Part shown: piece by piece, positions 9,340-17,944 of the stretch
Layout of the letters: each line of letters begins with the position of its first letter
Numbering within the stretch: the stretch's first letter is position 1
Assembly: GCF_009834125.1 (NCBI RefSeq)
Contig: NZ_CP047146.1
Location: 6,689,501 to 6,753,500 of the forward strand
DNA length: 64,000 bases
Direction: 5' to 3'
Source of the DNA: Streptomyces sp. GS7
GTDB taxonomy: Bacteria > Actinomycetota > Actinomycetes > Streptomycetales > Streptomycetaceae
Translations under genes and position numbers: made by a program
Notes under the pieces: generated by a model
Told to the model about the DNA's origin: nothing
Databases searched by the model: none
Seen by the model: the letters and a program-made list of their open reading frames with translations, nothing else

Positions 9340-9387
9340 GCCCTGCAGCGCTGTGTGGTGCAGGGCTGTGCAGTGCAGTGCCCTGCA
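9340..9387 (-). promoter_or_regulatory. Three GCCCTGCA half-sites upstream of the purine permease
   Basis: GCCCTGCA occurs at 9340-9347, its exact complement TGCAGGGC at 9359-9366, and GCCCTGCA again at 9380-9387. The first two make a perfect 8-bp inverted repeat with an 11-nt centre. The cluster is 45-92 bp upstream of the permease start, where an operator or an RNA stem would be expected. Confidence 0.5.
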
Positions 9388-9560
9388 TTGCGTATTGCGT
9401 CCCGGTTCGCCTGGACATCCTTCGATCAGCGGAGCAAAGTCCGGCATTTCCATGGAATTTTCAGGTGCCGGCTCATCGGGGCGATCACCTTAGTTGACCT
9501 CCGGCGCTCCGCGCGAGTAACCGCGGGCGGGCGCGGGGCAGTCGCCGTAAAATCTGAGAT

Positions 9561-11921
9561 ATGGCTGAGCGGCCGGATGCGTCGCATGCGCCCGAACTCG
9601 TCGTCGAGTCGGACGGCGGCGCCCAGGTGATCACCCCGGACCACGCGTATCACGTGGGCCGGGACCCGGCCAGCGACCTCGTCCTGAAGGACTCCCGGGT
9701 CTCCTGGCACCACGCCGTGCTGCGCGCCTCCGAAGGCCACTGGCTGGTGGAGGACGAGGGCAGCACGAACGGCACCTACACCGACGGGCGGCGGGTGCAG
9801 CAGTCCGGCGTCGGGCCGGGCAGCGTGATCCGCTTCGGCAACCCCGCCGACGGCCCGTGCGCAGTACTCAGCGGCATCCCCCGGCCCAAGCGGTCGGGGC
9901 GCCCCTCGTCCGTGTCGTACCCGGCGGCCACCCACACCTTCCGGCGGCCCAGTACGGTCCGGCCGCTTCCGTCGGCGCGCACCACCCGGATCGGCCGGGC
10001 GGCCGACAACGACCTGGTGGTCGACGACCTGGCGGTCTCGCGGCGGCACGCAGAGCTGCGCGCCGGTCCGGGAGACCACGAACCCGGAGGCTACGAAATC
10101 GTGGACCTGGGAAGCCACAACGGCACCTATCTCAACGGCCGTCCCGTCGAGCGGGCCCCGGTGCTGCCAGGCGACATCATCGGCATCGGCCACTCCGCGT
10201 TCGTCCTCGTCGGCGACCAGCTCCAGGAGTTCGTCGACACCGGCGAGGTGTCGCTCGACGTACAGGAGCTGTCCGTACGAGTCGGCGGCAACCGCGACCG
10301 CAGGACCCTGCTCGACCAGGTGTCCTTCCCGGTGGGTGAGAAGTCGCTGCTGGCCGTCGTCGGCCCCAGCGGGGCGGGCAAGTCGACGCTGCTGAACGCG
10401 CTGACCGGGCTGCGGCCGGCCGACCAGGGCACCGTCCTCTACGACGGCCGCGACCTCTACCGGGACTACGCCGAACTGCGCCGGCGCATCGGACTCGTCC
10501 CGCAGGACGACATCCTGCACACCCAGCTCACCGTCCGCCGCGCCCTCGGTTACGCGGCGGAGCTGCGCTTCCCCGAGGACACCGCCCCGGCCGAACGGGA
10601 GGCCCGGGTCGACGAGGTGATCCGCGAACTGGGCCTCGTCGACCGGGCCGACCTGCCGATCCACCGCCTCTCGGGCGGCCAGCGCAAACGCGTCAGCGTG
10701 GCGCTGGAGCTGCTGACCAAGCCGTCGCTGCTCTTCCTCGACGAGCCGACGTCCGGCCTCGACCCGGGGATGGACCGGTCGGTGATGCACATGCTGCGCG
10801 GGCTGGCGGACGACGGCCGCACGGTCATCGTGGTCACCCACAGCGTGCTGAGCCTGGACGTCTGCGACCGGCTGCTGGTGATGGCGCCGGGCGGCACCAT
10901 CGCCTACTACGGGCCGCCGGAAGAGGCACTGCCGTTCTTCGGGTTGGCCGAGTGGCCGGAGGCGTTCGAGGCGTTCGAGAACGACCAAGGGCGGGACTGG
11001 GCGGGCGAGTTCCGGGCCTCGCCGCTGTACCGGAGGTATGTGGCCGCGGAGACCCGACAGCCGCCGCGGGCCCCCGAGCCCCGCGAACCGGTGCCCGAGC
11101 CGGCGACCCGGCACCCGGGCAGGCAGCTGTGGACGCTGATGCGGCGGTATGCGGCGGCGCTGTCGTCGGACCGCACGTTTCTGATCATCATGGTGGCGCT
11201 GCCGTTCGTGATGGGCGGGATGGCGCACGGCCTGAGCACCGGGAAGCTGACCTCGGACTCGGCGTCGAACGTGCTGCTGATCCTGTGCGTCGGCGCGGTG
11301 CTGACCGGCTCCGCCAACGCGGTCCGCGAACTGGTCAAGGAGCGGGTGATCTACCAGCGGGAGCGGGCGGTGGGGCTGTCCCGGTCGGCGTATCTGCTCT
11401 CCAAGGTGCTGGTGCTCGGGACCGTCACGGTGGTCCAGGCGGTGGTGCTGACGCTGGTCGCGCTGGTCGGGGTGGACCTCAACACCCCGGGCGGCAAAGG
11501 GGTGCTGATGCCACCGCTGCTCGAAATCACGCTTGCCGTGGCGCTGTTGGCGTTCACCGCGATGATGCTGGGCCTGCTGGTGTCCGCGCTGGTGCGCAAG
11601 GAGGAGGTCACCATGCCGCTGCTGGTCCTCCTCGCGATCGTCCAGGTGGTGTTCTGCGGGGCGCTGCACTCGCTGCGCGGCACACCGGTGCTGGAGCAGC
11701 TGTCGTGGCTGGTGCCGTCCCACTGGGCGCTCGGGGCCATGGCGGGCACCGTCGGCCTGTACCGGCTGCAACCGGGACCGATCACCGCGGACCCGCTGTT
11801 CCGGCACGCGGCCGGCCCGTGGCTGCTGGACATGGGGATGCTGGTGGTGCTGTCGACGGTGCTCGGCTTCCTCGTCTACCGGCTGCTGCGGCGGCACGAG
11901 CCCGAGATCATGCGTCAGTAG
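9561..11921 (+). CDS. FHA-FHA-ABC transporter half-molecule (Rv1747-like exporter)
   Basis: This 786-residue protein has two forkhead-associated domains: one at about 27-90 (VGRDPASDLVL, STNGTY) and one at about 150-215 (IGRAADNDLVV, SRRHAEL, HNGTYLNG). An ABC ATPase follows with Walker A GPSGAGKST at about 268, signature LSGGQRKR at about 370 and Walker B LLFLDEPTSGLD at about 390. The last 250 residues contain about six membrane helices of an ABC-2 permease. The layout is that of mycobacterial Rv1747, whose FHA domains bind threonines phosphorylated by PknF. A Ser/Thr kinase gene lies two genes downstream here, so the same control is likely. A TAAAAT box ends seven bases before the ATG, so the transcript might be leaderless. 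The exported substrate is unknown. Confidence 0.92.
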   Translation: MAERPDASHAPELVVESDGGAQVITPDHAYHVGRDPASDLVLKDSRVSWHHAVLRASEGHWLVEDEGSTNGTYTDGRRVQQSGVGPGSVIRFGNPADGPCAVLSGIPRPKRSGRPSSVSYPAATHTFRRPSTVRPLPSARTTRIGRAADNDLVVDDLAVSRRHAELRAGPGDHEPGGYEIVDLGSHNGTYLNGRPVERAPVLPGDIIGIGHSAFVLVGDQLQEFVDTGEVSLDVQELSVRVGGNRDRRTLLDQVSFPVGEKSLLAVVGPSGAGKSTLLNALTGLRPADQGTVLYDGRDLYRDYAELRRRIGLVPQDDILHTQLTVRRALGYAAELRFPEDTAPAEREARVDEVIRELGLVDRADLPIHRLSGGQRKRVSVALELLTKPSLLFLDEPTSGLDPGMDRSVMHMLRGLADDGRTVIVVTHSVLSLDVCDRLLVMAPGGTIAYYGPPEEALPFFGLAEWPEAFEAFENDQGRDWAGEFRASPLYRRYVAAETRQPPRAPEPREPVPEPATRHPGRQLWTLMRRYAAALSSDRTFLIIMVALPFVMGGMAHGLSTGKLTSDSASNVLLILCVGAVLTGSANAVRELVKERVIYQRERAVGLSRSAYLLSKVLVLGTVTVVQAVVLTLVALVGVDLNTPGGKGVLMPPLLEITLAVALLAFTAMMLGLLVSALVRKEEVTMPLLVLLAIVQVVFCGALHSLRGTPVLEQLSWLVPSHWALGAMAGTVGLYRLQPGPITADPLFRHAAGPWLLDMGMLVVLSTVLGFLVYRLLRRHEPEIMRQ

Positions 11922-11958
11922 CCGAGAGGGCGCGCGGGCGCGCGCCGAGGAGCCGCTT

Positions 11959-12726
11959 GTGACCTCGCCGGACTTCCTTCCCAGCCATGTCGTCCCGCCG
12001 GGCGGGCTGGCGACCTGGGCGGCGCCGGACGCCACCCGGCCGCTGGTGCCGCTCGATCCGCTGCTGCCCGTGCAGGTCGTGGAGCGGCGCGGCGACTGGG
12101 CGCTGGCGCTCTGCTCCAACGGCTGGTCGGCGTGGGTGGACGGGCGGCTGCTGCTGTCCGTGCCGCACGGCCCGCCGGCCGCCGGGCAGGCCGCCGCCCG
12201 GACCGCGGACCCCCGGCCGCTGCTGGGCACCACGGAGGGCGCGCTGGGCCGCTACCGGCAGCTGGTGGACGAGCTGCTGGCCGGGCGGCTGGACGGGGAG
12301 TCGTTCGGTGCGCGGACCCGGGGGACGCGGGTGGGGGTGGTGGTCGACGGCGACGCGATGTGGCTCTACGACGCGCGGCACGAGCGGTGGTGCTACTGCG
12401 ACGGAGCGGCGCTCCAGACGTTCGCGGTGGCCCAGGCGCCCTCGGCGGATGCGGGCGGGCCCGGGGAGAAGGAGGGTGCGGGGAGCGCGGGGAGTGCGGG
12501 GAGTGCGGCGGGGGCGGACGCGGGACGGGGTGCGGGTCCGGCTTCGGGTTCGGGGCCGGGGCACGCCGCGGAGCCGGCGCCGTCGCGCCTGCCCTCCTGG
12601 CCGGAGCGACCGTCCGAACCGCCGCCGCACCGGCCGGCTTCCGGCTCCCCGGCCGGCTCCGGCGGCTCCGCCGAGCCGGGCGGCCCGCCGCCCGAACCGC
12701 CGCCGCGGCCGGGTGACTTCCGGTGA
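11959..12726 (+). CDS. SH3-like small protein with Gly/Pro-rich tail, function unknown
   Basis: This 255-residue protein starts at a GTG preceded by GAGGAGCCGCTT. Residues about 25-65 (PLVPLDPLLPVQVVERRGDWALAL) look like an SH3-type beta barrel. Residues 85-155 form a second folded region ending WCYCDGAALQTF. The last 100 residues are a low-complexity Gly/Ser/Pro stretch. Its stop overlaps the kinase start by GTGA, and it follows the FHA-ABC gene by 37 nt, so the three form one unit. It may be an adaptor or kinase substrate; no threonine-rich target site is evident. I do not recognise a named family. Confidence 0.75.
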   Translation: MTSPDFLPSHVVPPGGLATWAAPDATRPLVPLDPLLPVQVVERRGDWALALCSNGWSAWVDGRLLLSVPHGPPAAGQAAARTADPRPLLGTTEGALGRYRQLVDELLAGRLDGESFGARTRGTRVGVVVDGDAMWLYDARHERWCYCDGAALQTFAVAQAPSADAGGPGEKEGAGSAGSAGSAAGADAGRGAGPASGSGPGHAAEPAPSRLPSWPERPSEPPPHRPASGSPAGSGGSAEPGGPPPEPPPRPGDFR

Positions 12727-13757
12727 ACGGGCAGTCCGCGCAGCGGGACCGCTCCACCGTCCCCGACTCCTCCGGTCTGCGGGGCCGCCGGATCGCCGGC
12801 TATCTGCTCCAGGACGAGATCGGGCGGGGCGGCATGGCGGTGGTCTACCGTGCCGAGGACCTGAAGCTGGGGCGCACGGTGGCACTGAAGCTGCTGGCGC
12901 CCGAACTCGCCCGCAACGACACCTTCCGCAAGCGGTTCGCGCACGAGTCGCGGGTGGCCGCGGCGATCGACCATCCGCACATCGTGCCGGTCTTCGAGGC
13001 CGGGGAGACCGAGGGGCTGCTCTACATCGCCATGCGCTACGTCCAGGGCAGCGATCTGCGGGCGCTGCTGGACCGCGACGGCCGGCTGCCGCTGGAGACC
13101 GCCTGCCGGATCGCGCTCCAGGTGGCCTCCGCGCTGGACGCCGCCCATGCCCACGACCTGGTGCACCGCGACGTGAAACCGGGCAACATCCTGGTCGCGG
13201 AGGGCACCGACAGCGACCGGCCGGAGCACGTCTACCTCACCGACTTCGGGCTGACGAAGAAGTCCCTGTCGCTGACCGGCTTCACCAGCGTCGGCCAGTT
13301 CGTCGGCACGCTCGACTACGTGGCGCCCGAGCAGATCTCGGGCCGCCCGGTGGACGGCCGGTGCGATGTGTACGGGCTGGCCTGCGTCGCCTACGAGATG
13401 CTGACCGGGGCGCCGCCGTTCCGGCGCGAGGACGACATGGCGCTGCTCTGGGCGCATCAGTACGACCCGCCGCCGGCCCCGAGCGAGCTGCGGCCGGACC
13501 TGCCGCCGGGGGTCGACGCGGTGTTCGTCCGCGGGCTGGCCAAGACACCGGAGGACCGCTACGAGACCTGCCGGGGGTTCGTGGAGGCGCTCCGGGCGGC
13601 GGGGCGGACCGCGGCGCCCGGTGCCGCGCCCCCGGCGCCCGCGCCGACGCGGGTGGACGACCGGGCGGCCCGGGGCGGCCCGCCGGGCACCGCTCCCCCG
13701 CCGCCACCGCGCTGGGCGATCCCGGTGTTCCCCGGCCGCGCCGCCCGGGGACCGTAG
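12723..13757 (+). CDS. Soluble Hanks-type Ser/Thr protein kinase
   Basis: This 344-residue kinase has a glycine loop at about 32-40 (IGRGGMAVVY), the ATP lysine in VALKLL near 55, the catalytic loop HRDVKPGN at about 148 and DFG at about 174. An activation segment (TSVGQFVGTLDYVAPEQ) holds threonines and serines that could be autophosphorylated. The kinase domain ends at about 285; the tail is Pro/Ala-rich and has no membrane helix, unlike PknB-type receptors. It overlaps the SH3-like gene by GTGA, and with the FHA-ABC exporter it forms a kinase/FHA-transporter pair like PknF/Rv1747. It most likely phosphorylates the exporter. Confidence 0.92.
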   Translation: MNGQSAQRDRSTVPDSSGLRGRRIAGYLLQDEIGRGGMAVVYRAEDLKLGRTVALKLLAPELARNDTFRKRFAHESRVAAAIDHPHIVPVFEAGETEGLLYIAMRYVQGSDLRALLDRDGRLPLETACRIALQVASALDAAHAHDLVHRDVKPGNILVAEGTDSDRPEHVYLTDFGLTKKSLSLTGFTSVGQFVGTLDYVAPEQISGRPVDGRCDVYGLACVAYEMLTGAPPFRREDDMALLWAHQYDPPPAPSELRPDLPPGVDAVFVRGLAKTPEDRYETCRGFVEALRAAGRTAAPGAAPPAPAPTRVDDRAARGGPPGTAPPPPPRWAIPVFPGRAARGP

Positions 13758-13786
13758 CGGCGGGCGGCCCGGAGCGCGGGGCCCGT

Positions 13787-15118
13787 TCAGCGCTCCGGCG
13801 GGCGGGCGTCCTCCGCGTCCGGGGCTTCTCCGCGGTGGCGTACCCGCCGGGCCAGCAGGCTGCCGAGGAATCCGGTGACCAGGCCCCAGGCGGCACCCGC
13901 CCCGACCAGCCGCCACAGCTGCGGCTCCAGGGTGACGCCGCCGCCGAGGTTGCCGGTCAGGTCCCCGACGCCGATCAGGGAGAGCCCGTAGTGGGCGTCG
14001 ATCCGGGTGACCAGTCCGACGACGAGCAGGGTGAGCGCCAGCGCCACCGCCATCTCCAGGGCGCAGCGCCACGCCGGCAGCCGGGCCGGGGAGCGGACCG
14101 CGGCGGCGAACGCGGCGCCGAGCAGCACCACGGCCGCCAGCACCACCAGCAGCCAGACCCGCCCGTCGTGCTCCCCGATCGAGCCGAGGTCGAGGGTGTG
14201 CGTGCCGCGCCGGGTGTGCAGCACCTCGTCCAGGATGTGCGGCAGCGGCAGCCCGAGGGCCTTGTCGACGTGGCCGGACCAGCCGCCGCCGGTGCCGATG
14301 CCCAGCGCCAGCCAGGCCAGGTTCGGCAGTCCGAGCAGGATGACCGCGAGCGTCTGCGCCGGCCGGTCCCTGGTGATCAGTTCGATCACGCCGACGACCA
14401 GCCCGACCGCCGCGTAGACCAGCAGCGTCAGCAGCATCGCGAACGCGGGCGGCCGTACGGAGTCCTGGAAGTGCAGCAGCCGGGAGGAGAGCGGCGCCCT
14501 GCGGGACACCAGGAAGGTCAGCGCGAGCACCGCCAGCACCCACAGCAGCCCGAAGCCGAGGGTGGCCGGGACGTCGGCGCGGAAACCGACGGTGGGGGTG
14601 GTGCCGAGCACGGCGCCGAGCTCGTCGGCGATGTCGTTGCCGACGGTGATGGTGAAGTCGTGGTGGGCGGCGAGCGCGAGCAGCAGCAGAAGGACCAGCC
14701 AGCACGCGGCCGTCCGGGCGATCCGGCCGAGCAGTTCGCCCGTGGAGGCCACCGCGCGGTGGCGCAGCGGCAGCAGGAAGACGGCCGCGGTCACCAGGGC
14801 GCCGGCCAGGGTCACCGACAGCGGGACGACGTCGAGGGCGGCGTGCGCCTGGACGATGATCCCGGCGTCGCCGGCGGCGTCGACCGAACCGCCGGCCGCG
14901 GTGACGACGGCCGCCGCGACGACCGCGGGGAACGCCCCGCCGGGCAGACCGGCCGCGCCGGCCGCCCACAGGCCGAGGGCGGCGACCACCAGCATCGTGA
15001 CCAGGCCGGCCAGCGCGGTGCCGAGGGCCTCCGCCCAGCCCCGGAGGAACGGCGGGCCGCCGCCGGGGGGTGCCGGGCTTCCGGCGCCGGCCGCTGCCGG
15101 GCCGCGCATCTGGCTCAC
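13787..15118 (-). CDS. Streptophobe-family polytopic membrane protein
   Basis: This 443-residue protein starts at the GTG at 15118, preceded by AGGAGG at four bases (the ATG at 15109 is an alternative). It is almost entirely hydrophobic with about ten to twelve membrane helices. The hydrophobic pattern and the genomic setting match the Streptomyces-only streptophobe family, whose function is not known. It faces the kinase gene and is divergent from the DUF6777 gene, a neighbourhood typical of these families. Confidence 0.75.
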   Translation of the reverse strand: MSQMRGPAAAGAGSPAPPGGGPPFLRGWAEALGTALAGLVTMLVVAALGLWAAGAAGLPGGAFPAVVAAAVVTAAGGSVDAAGDAGIIVQAHAALDVVPLSVTLAGALVTAAVFLLPLRHRAVASTGELLGRIARTAACWLVLLLLLALAAHHDFTITVGNDIADELGAVLGTTPTVGFRADVPATLGFGLLWVLAVLALTFLVSRRAPLSSRLLHFQDSVRPPAFAMLLTLLVYAAVGLVVGVIELITRDRPAQTLAVILLGLPNLAWLALGIGTGGGWSGHVDKALGLPLPHILDEVLHTRRGTHTLDLGSIGEHDGRVWLLVVLAAVVLLGAAFAAAVRSPARLPAWRCALEMAVALALTLLVVGLVTRIDAHYGLSLIGVGDLTGNLGGGVTLEPQLWRLVGAGAAWGLVTGFLGSLLARRVRHRGEAPDAEDARPPER

Positions 15119-15255
15119 GCTGCCTCCTGCGGGGCGCGGTACGGGGGTGTGGGGCGGGCCCCGGTTGCTGCTCGTGGGGCGGGGGTTGGCGTCCCGGCCA
15201 CCGTAAGCACGGGGGCCGCCGCCCCGCTTGCGGAGCACGCCGGTCAGCCGCACAC

Positions 15256-15271
15256 AATGGTCTGAACCTGT
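15256..15271. promoter_or_regulatory. Weak DasR-like site upstream of the DUF6777 gene
   Basis: AATGGTCTGAACCTGT matches about 12 of 16 positions of the DasR (dre) consensus ACTGGTCTAGACCACT, as I recall it. It sits about 60 bp before the GTG of the DUF6777 gene. The centre of the palindrome is not conserved, so binding is doubtful. Confidence 0.2.
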
Positions 15272-15329
15272 ATGGATACGGGCAAAATCCTCGGATCTGG
15301 ATGGCCCGAAAGCGCCGGAAGAGGGACCT

Positions 15330-16562
15330 GTGACATCTCCACCGCCGCCGGAAGGCCAGGCGCCGGGGCAGCCGACCGGCCCCCCGTCGGGGCCGCTGTC
15401 CGGCTCCCCGTCCGAGCCCCCGCACGAACCGACCCGCCCCTGGCAGCAGCCGGAGCAGTCCACCGCGCCGGGCGGACCGGCTCCCCCGCGCGGCCCCGGC
15501 GACGGGGGCGGGGGCGGGGGCGGCGGAGGCGGCGGCCCGGGCGGCGGACCCGGCGACGGGCGGCCCTGGTGGCGTTCGGCGCCGCGGGTGGCGATCATCG
15601 CGGGCGCGGTGGTGCTGGCCGTGGTCCTGGCCGTGGTGTTCACGCGGATGGGCGGCGGCTCCGGCAAGGGCGAGCTGTTCCTGCAACCGGCCGGCGCCGC
15701 CGGCAACGACCCGTTCACCGAGTCGACGGCGGAGAACGGCGGCGCGCCCGCGTCGCCGGTGCCCGGCCCACCGGCTCGGGGCGACGGCAAGGTCACCGTC
15801 GTCGAGGGGTCGGCGCCCGGCCTGTACGGCGGCAGCCGCGACGCCGCCAGCTGCGACGTCGAGAAGCAGATCCGCTATCTGCGGGCCAACTCGGACAAGG
15901 CGCGGGCGTTCGCCGCCGTCCAGGGCAGGACCGCGGACGCGCTGCCGGCGTATCTGCGGTCGCTGACCTCCGTGCAGCTGCTGGCGGACACCCGGGTGAC
16001 CAACCACGGCTACAAGGACGGCCGGGCGACCGGCTACCAGGCGGTGCTCCAGGCGGGCACCGCGGTGCTGGTCGACGCGTACGGGGTGCCGCGGGTGCGC
16101 TGCGCGTGCGGGAACCCGCTGACGCCGCCGGTCGCCATCCAGGGCGCACCGAAGCCGGTCGGCAAGCCCTGGCCCGGCTACCAGCCGTCGAAGGAGGTGA
16201 CGGTCCGGCGGGCGCCGGCGCCGGTCGGCAGCTTCGTGCTGCTCGACCCGCAGACGGGGCAGTACTTCAGGCGTCCCGAGAGCGACGACGGCAGCACGGA
16301 CACCGCGACACCGGCGCCGTCGGAATCGCCGTTCGGCCCCGGGTCGACCTCGCCCTCGGGCTCCACGTCGGCGTCGCCGCGGTCCCCATCCGGGACCGGA
16401 GCCTCGCCGTCCGGCGCGACGTCGCCCGGCGAGACGCCGTCGGGATCCCCGGGGTCGCCGGGATCGCCGGGATCGCCGCCGGCGCAGGTCACCCCCGGGC
16501 CCGGTACGCCCCAGGGGCCGAGCACCCCACCGCAGCCCGGCACCCCCGGGCAGTCGTCCTAG
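15330..16562 (+). CDS. DUF6777-type membrane-anchored protein
   Basis: The GTG at 15330, with GGAAGAGGGACC before it, gives 410 residues. A Pro/Gly-rich cytoplasmic part of about 85 residues includes a run of twelve glycines. One membrane helix follows (VAIIAGAVVLAVVLAVVF), then an external domain at about 120-300. That domain has the features I associate with DUF6777: a GLYGGSRDAASCDVEKQI stretch, DTRVTNHGY and VRCACGNPLTPP, with three conserved cysteines. A Ser/Pro/Gly-rich tail with GSP repeats ends the protein. Family members usually sit beside Ser/Thr kinase genes, as here. The role is unknown. Confidence 0.8.
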   Translation: MTSPPPPEGQAPGQPTGPPSGPLSGSPSEPPHEPTRPWQQPEQSTAPGGPAPPRGPGDGGGGGGGGGGGPGGGPGDGRPWWRSAPRVAIIAGAVVLAVVLAVVFTRMGGGSGKGELFLQPAGAAGNDPFTESTAENGGAPASPVPGPPARGDGKVTVVEGSAPGLYGGSRDAASCDVEKQIRYLRANSDKARAFAAVQGRTADALPAYLRSLTSVQLLADTRVTNHGYKDGRATGYQAVLQAGTAVLVDAYGVPRVRCACGNPLTPPVAIQGAPKPVGKPWPGYQPSKEVTVRRAPAPVGSFVLLDPQTGQYFRRPESDDGSTDTATPAPSESPFGPGSTSPSGSTSASPRSPSGTGASPSGATSPGETPSGSPGSPGSPGSPPAQVTPGPGTPQGPSTPPQPGTPGQSS

Positions 16563-16576
16563 AGCGGGCCCGACGG

Positions 16577-16613
16577 GTCCGGGCCCGACGGCCGGCAGCC
16601 GTCCGGCCCGGAC
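16577..16613 (+). terminator. Hairpin after the DUF6777 gene
   Basis: A 16-nt arm at 16577-16592 pairs with 16598-16613 with one mismatch around a five-base loop. It lies 15 bp after the stop codon, before the promoter region of the L,D-transpeptidase. Confidence 0.7.
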
Positions 16614-16761
16614 ACTCGGCCCCTTCCGTCCCCATGGATATCGAACTGTGTCCTAATTATTCGATGCACCGCACAACCTCCGAAGCAGACAAAACGTCTG
16701 GATATGCGGCGGATGCCACCGTCTCCGCCGCTCTCAGCTGTTCTGCTTTGGAGGGACCTTC

Positions 16762-17937
16762 GTGCACGCCGGAACACGTCGCCACACCGCCCGGTTGATA
16801 CCCGCCCTGCTGGCGGCGGGACTCCTGATGACCGCGTGCGGCACCGGCGCCGGTTCGTCCGAGGCGGCCGGGCCGGCGGCCAAGGTGACCGTCACCCCGG
16901 CCGCCGGCGCCACGCCGGCGAAGCTCGGCTCGCCGATATCCGTGAAGGCCGACGGGGGGAAGCTGACCGCGGTCGACGTCAAGGACGACAAGGGGGCGAC
17001 GGTTCCCGGCAAGCTGGCGGCTGACGGTACGTCATGGAAGTCGGAGGGCAGGGTCCGCCCGAAGACCACGTACACCGTGCACACCAAGGCCACGTCGGCG
17101 AAGGGCAAGGAGTCCGCCGCCACCGCCACCTTCACCACCGAGCAGGCCGACAAGGTCAACAAGCTCACCAACACCCCCGGCAACGGGCAGACGGTGGGCA
17201 CCGGCATGCCGGCCTCGATCCTCTTCGACCACCCCATAGCCAAGGACCGGCGCGCCGAGATCGAGAAGGCCCTGAAGGTCACCACCCAGCCGCACGTCGA
17301 GGGCGCCTGGGGCTGGGTCACTGACTGGTCGGGCAAGGACCGGATCGACTGGCGGCCCAAGGACTACTGGCCGGCCGGCACCAAGGTCTCCGTCAAGGGC
17401 GCGCTGTCCGGGGTCAGTTCCGGCGACGGCGGCTGGTTCGTCCGGGACTACGACTTCGGCTTCACCATAGGCGCCGACCACAAGGCCGTCATCGACGTGC
17501 CCTCGCACACCCTGACGATGTACGAGAACGGCAAGCCGGTCGGCAGCGTGAAGGGCTCCGCCGGCTCCGTGCAGGACCCCACCCGCGGCGGGGTGCACAC
17601 CGTACGCAGCAAGAACGCGGCGGAGACCATGGACTCCGCCACCATCGGGCACGGCGACGAGTGGATGCTGGACTCCCAGTGGGTCACCCACCTCACCGCG
17701 TCCGGGACGTTCCTGCACTCCGCGCCGTGGAACAAGTCCATCGGCGTGGTCAACAACAGCCACGGCTGCTTCGGGATGACCACCTCGGACGCCAAGCGGG
17801 TCTACGACTTCCTGACGGTCGGCTCCACGGTCGAGGTGAAGGGCAGCGCCAGCACCAAGAAGACCGGTGTCGGCAACGGCCTGGAGGTCTGGCAGGAGAC
17901 CTGGCAGCAGTGGCAGCAGCGCAGCGCCCTCAAGTAA
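16762..17937 (+). CDS. L,D-transpeptidase lipoprotein (YkuD fold)
   Basis: This 391-residue protein starts at a GTG with GGAGGG six bases upstream. A lipoprotein signal ends in LLMTAC (Cys about 25). Two immunoglobulin-like domains (about 40-240) precede a YkuD catalytic domain with FLHSAPW and the nucleophile motif SHGCFGM (Cys about 336). Such enzymes make 3-3 cross-links in peptidoglycan outside the membrane and resist most beta-lactams. The layout matches LdtMt2-type enzymes. Upstream, CAGAC-AAAAC-GTCTG (16686-16700) is a small inverted repeat of unknown meaning. Confidence 0.92.
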   Translation: MHAGTRRHTARLIPALLAAGLLMTACGTGAGSSEAAGPAAKVTVTPAAGATPAKLGSPISVKADGGKLTAVDVKDDKGATVPGKLAADGTSWKSEGRVRPKTTYTVHTKATSAKGKESAATATFTTEQADKVNKLTNTPGNGQTVGTGMPASILFDHPIAKDRRAEIEKALKVTTQPHVEGAWGWVTDWSGKDRIDWRPKDYWPAGTKVSVKGALSGVSSGDGGWFVRDYDFGFTIGADHKAVIDVPSHTLTMYENGKPVGSVKGSAGSVQDPTRGGVHTVRSKNAAETMDSATIGHGDEWMLDSQWVTHLTASGTFLHSAPWNKSIGVVNNSHGCFGMTTSDAKRVYDFLTVGSTVEVKGSASTKKTGVGNGLEVWQETWQQWQQRSALK

Positions 17938-17944
17938 GGCCGGG

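Noticed and set aside
11987..15265. A plus-strand frame of 1092 residues
   Set aside because: It overlaps the SH3-like and kinase genes in another frame and the streptophobe gene in antisense; Arg-rich low complexity.
15493..15560. Gly-rich G-tract at the start of the DUF6777 gene as a regulatory G-quadruplex
   Set aside because: The run codes for a poly-Gly linker in frame; G-tracts of this kind are common in such genomes, so I claim nothing beyond the coding role.
12393..16007. A minus-strand frame of 1204 residues
   Set aside because: It runs antisense across the kinase and out-of-frame through the streptophobe gene; composition is Arg/Pro/Gly-rich as expected for a shadow in GC-rich DNA, with no domain.
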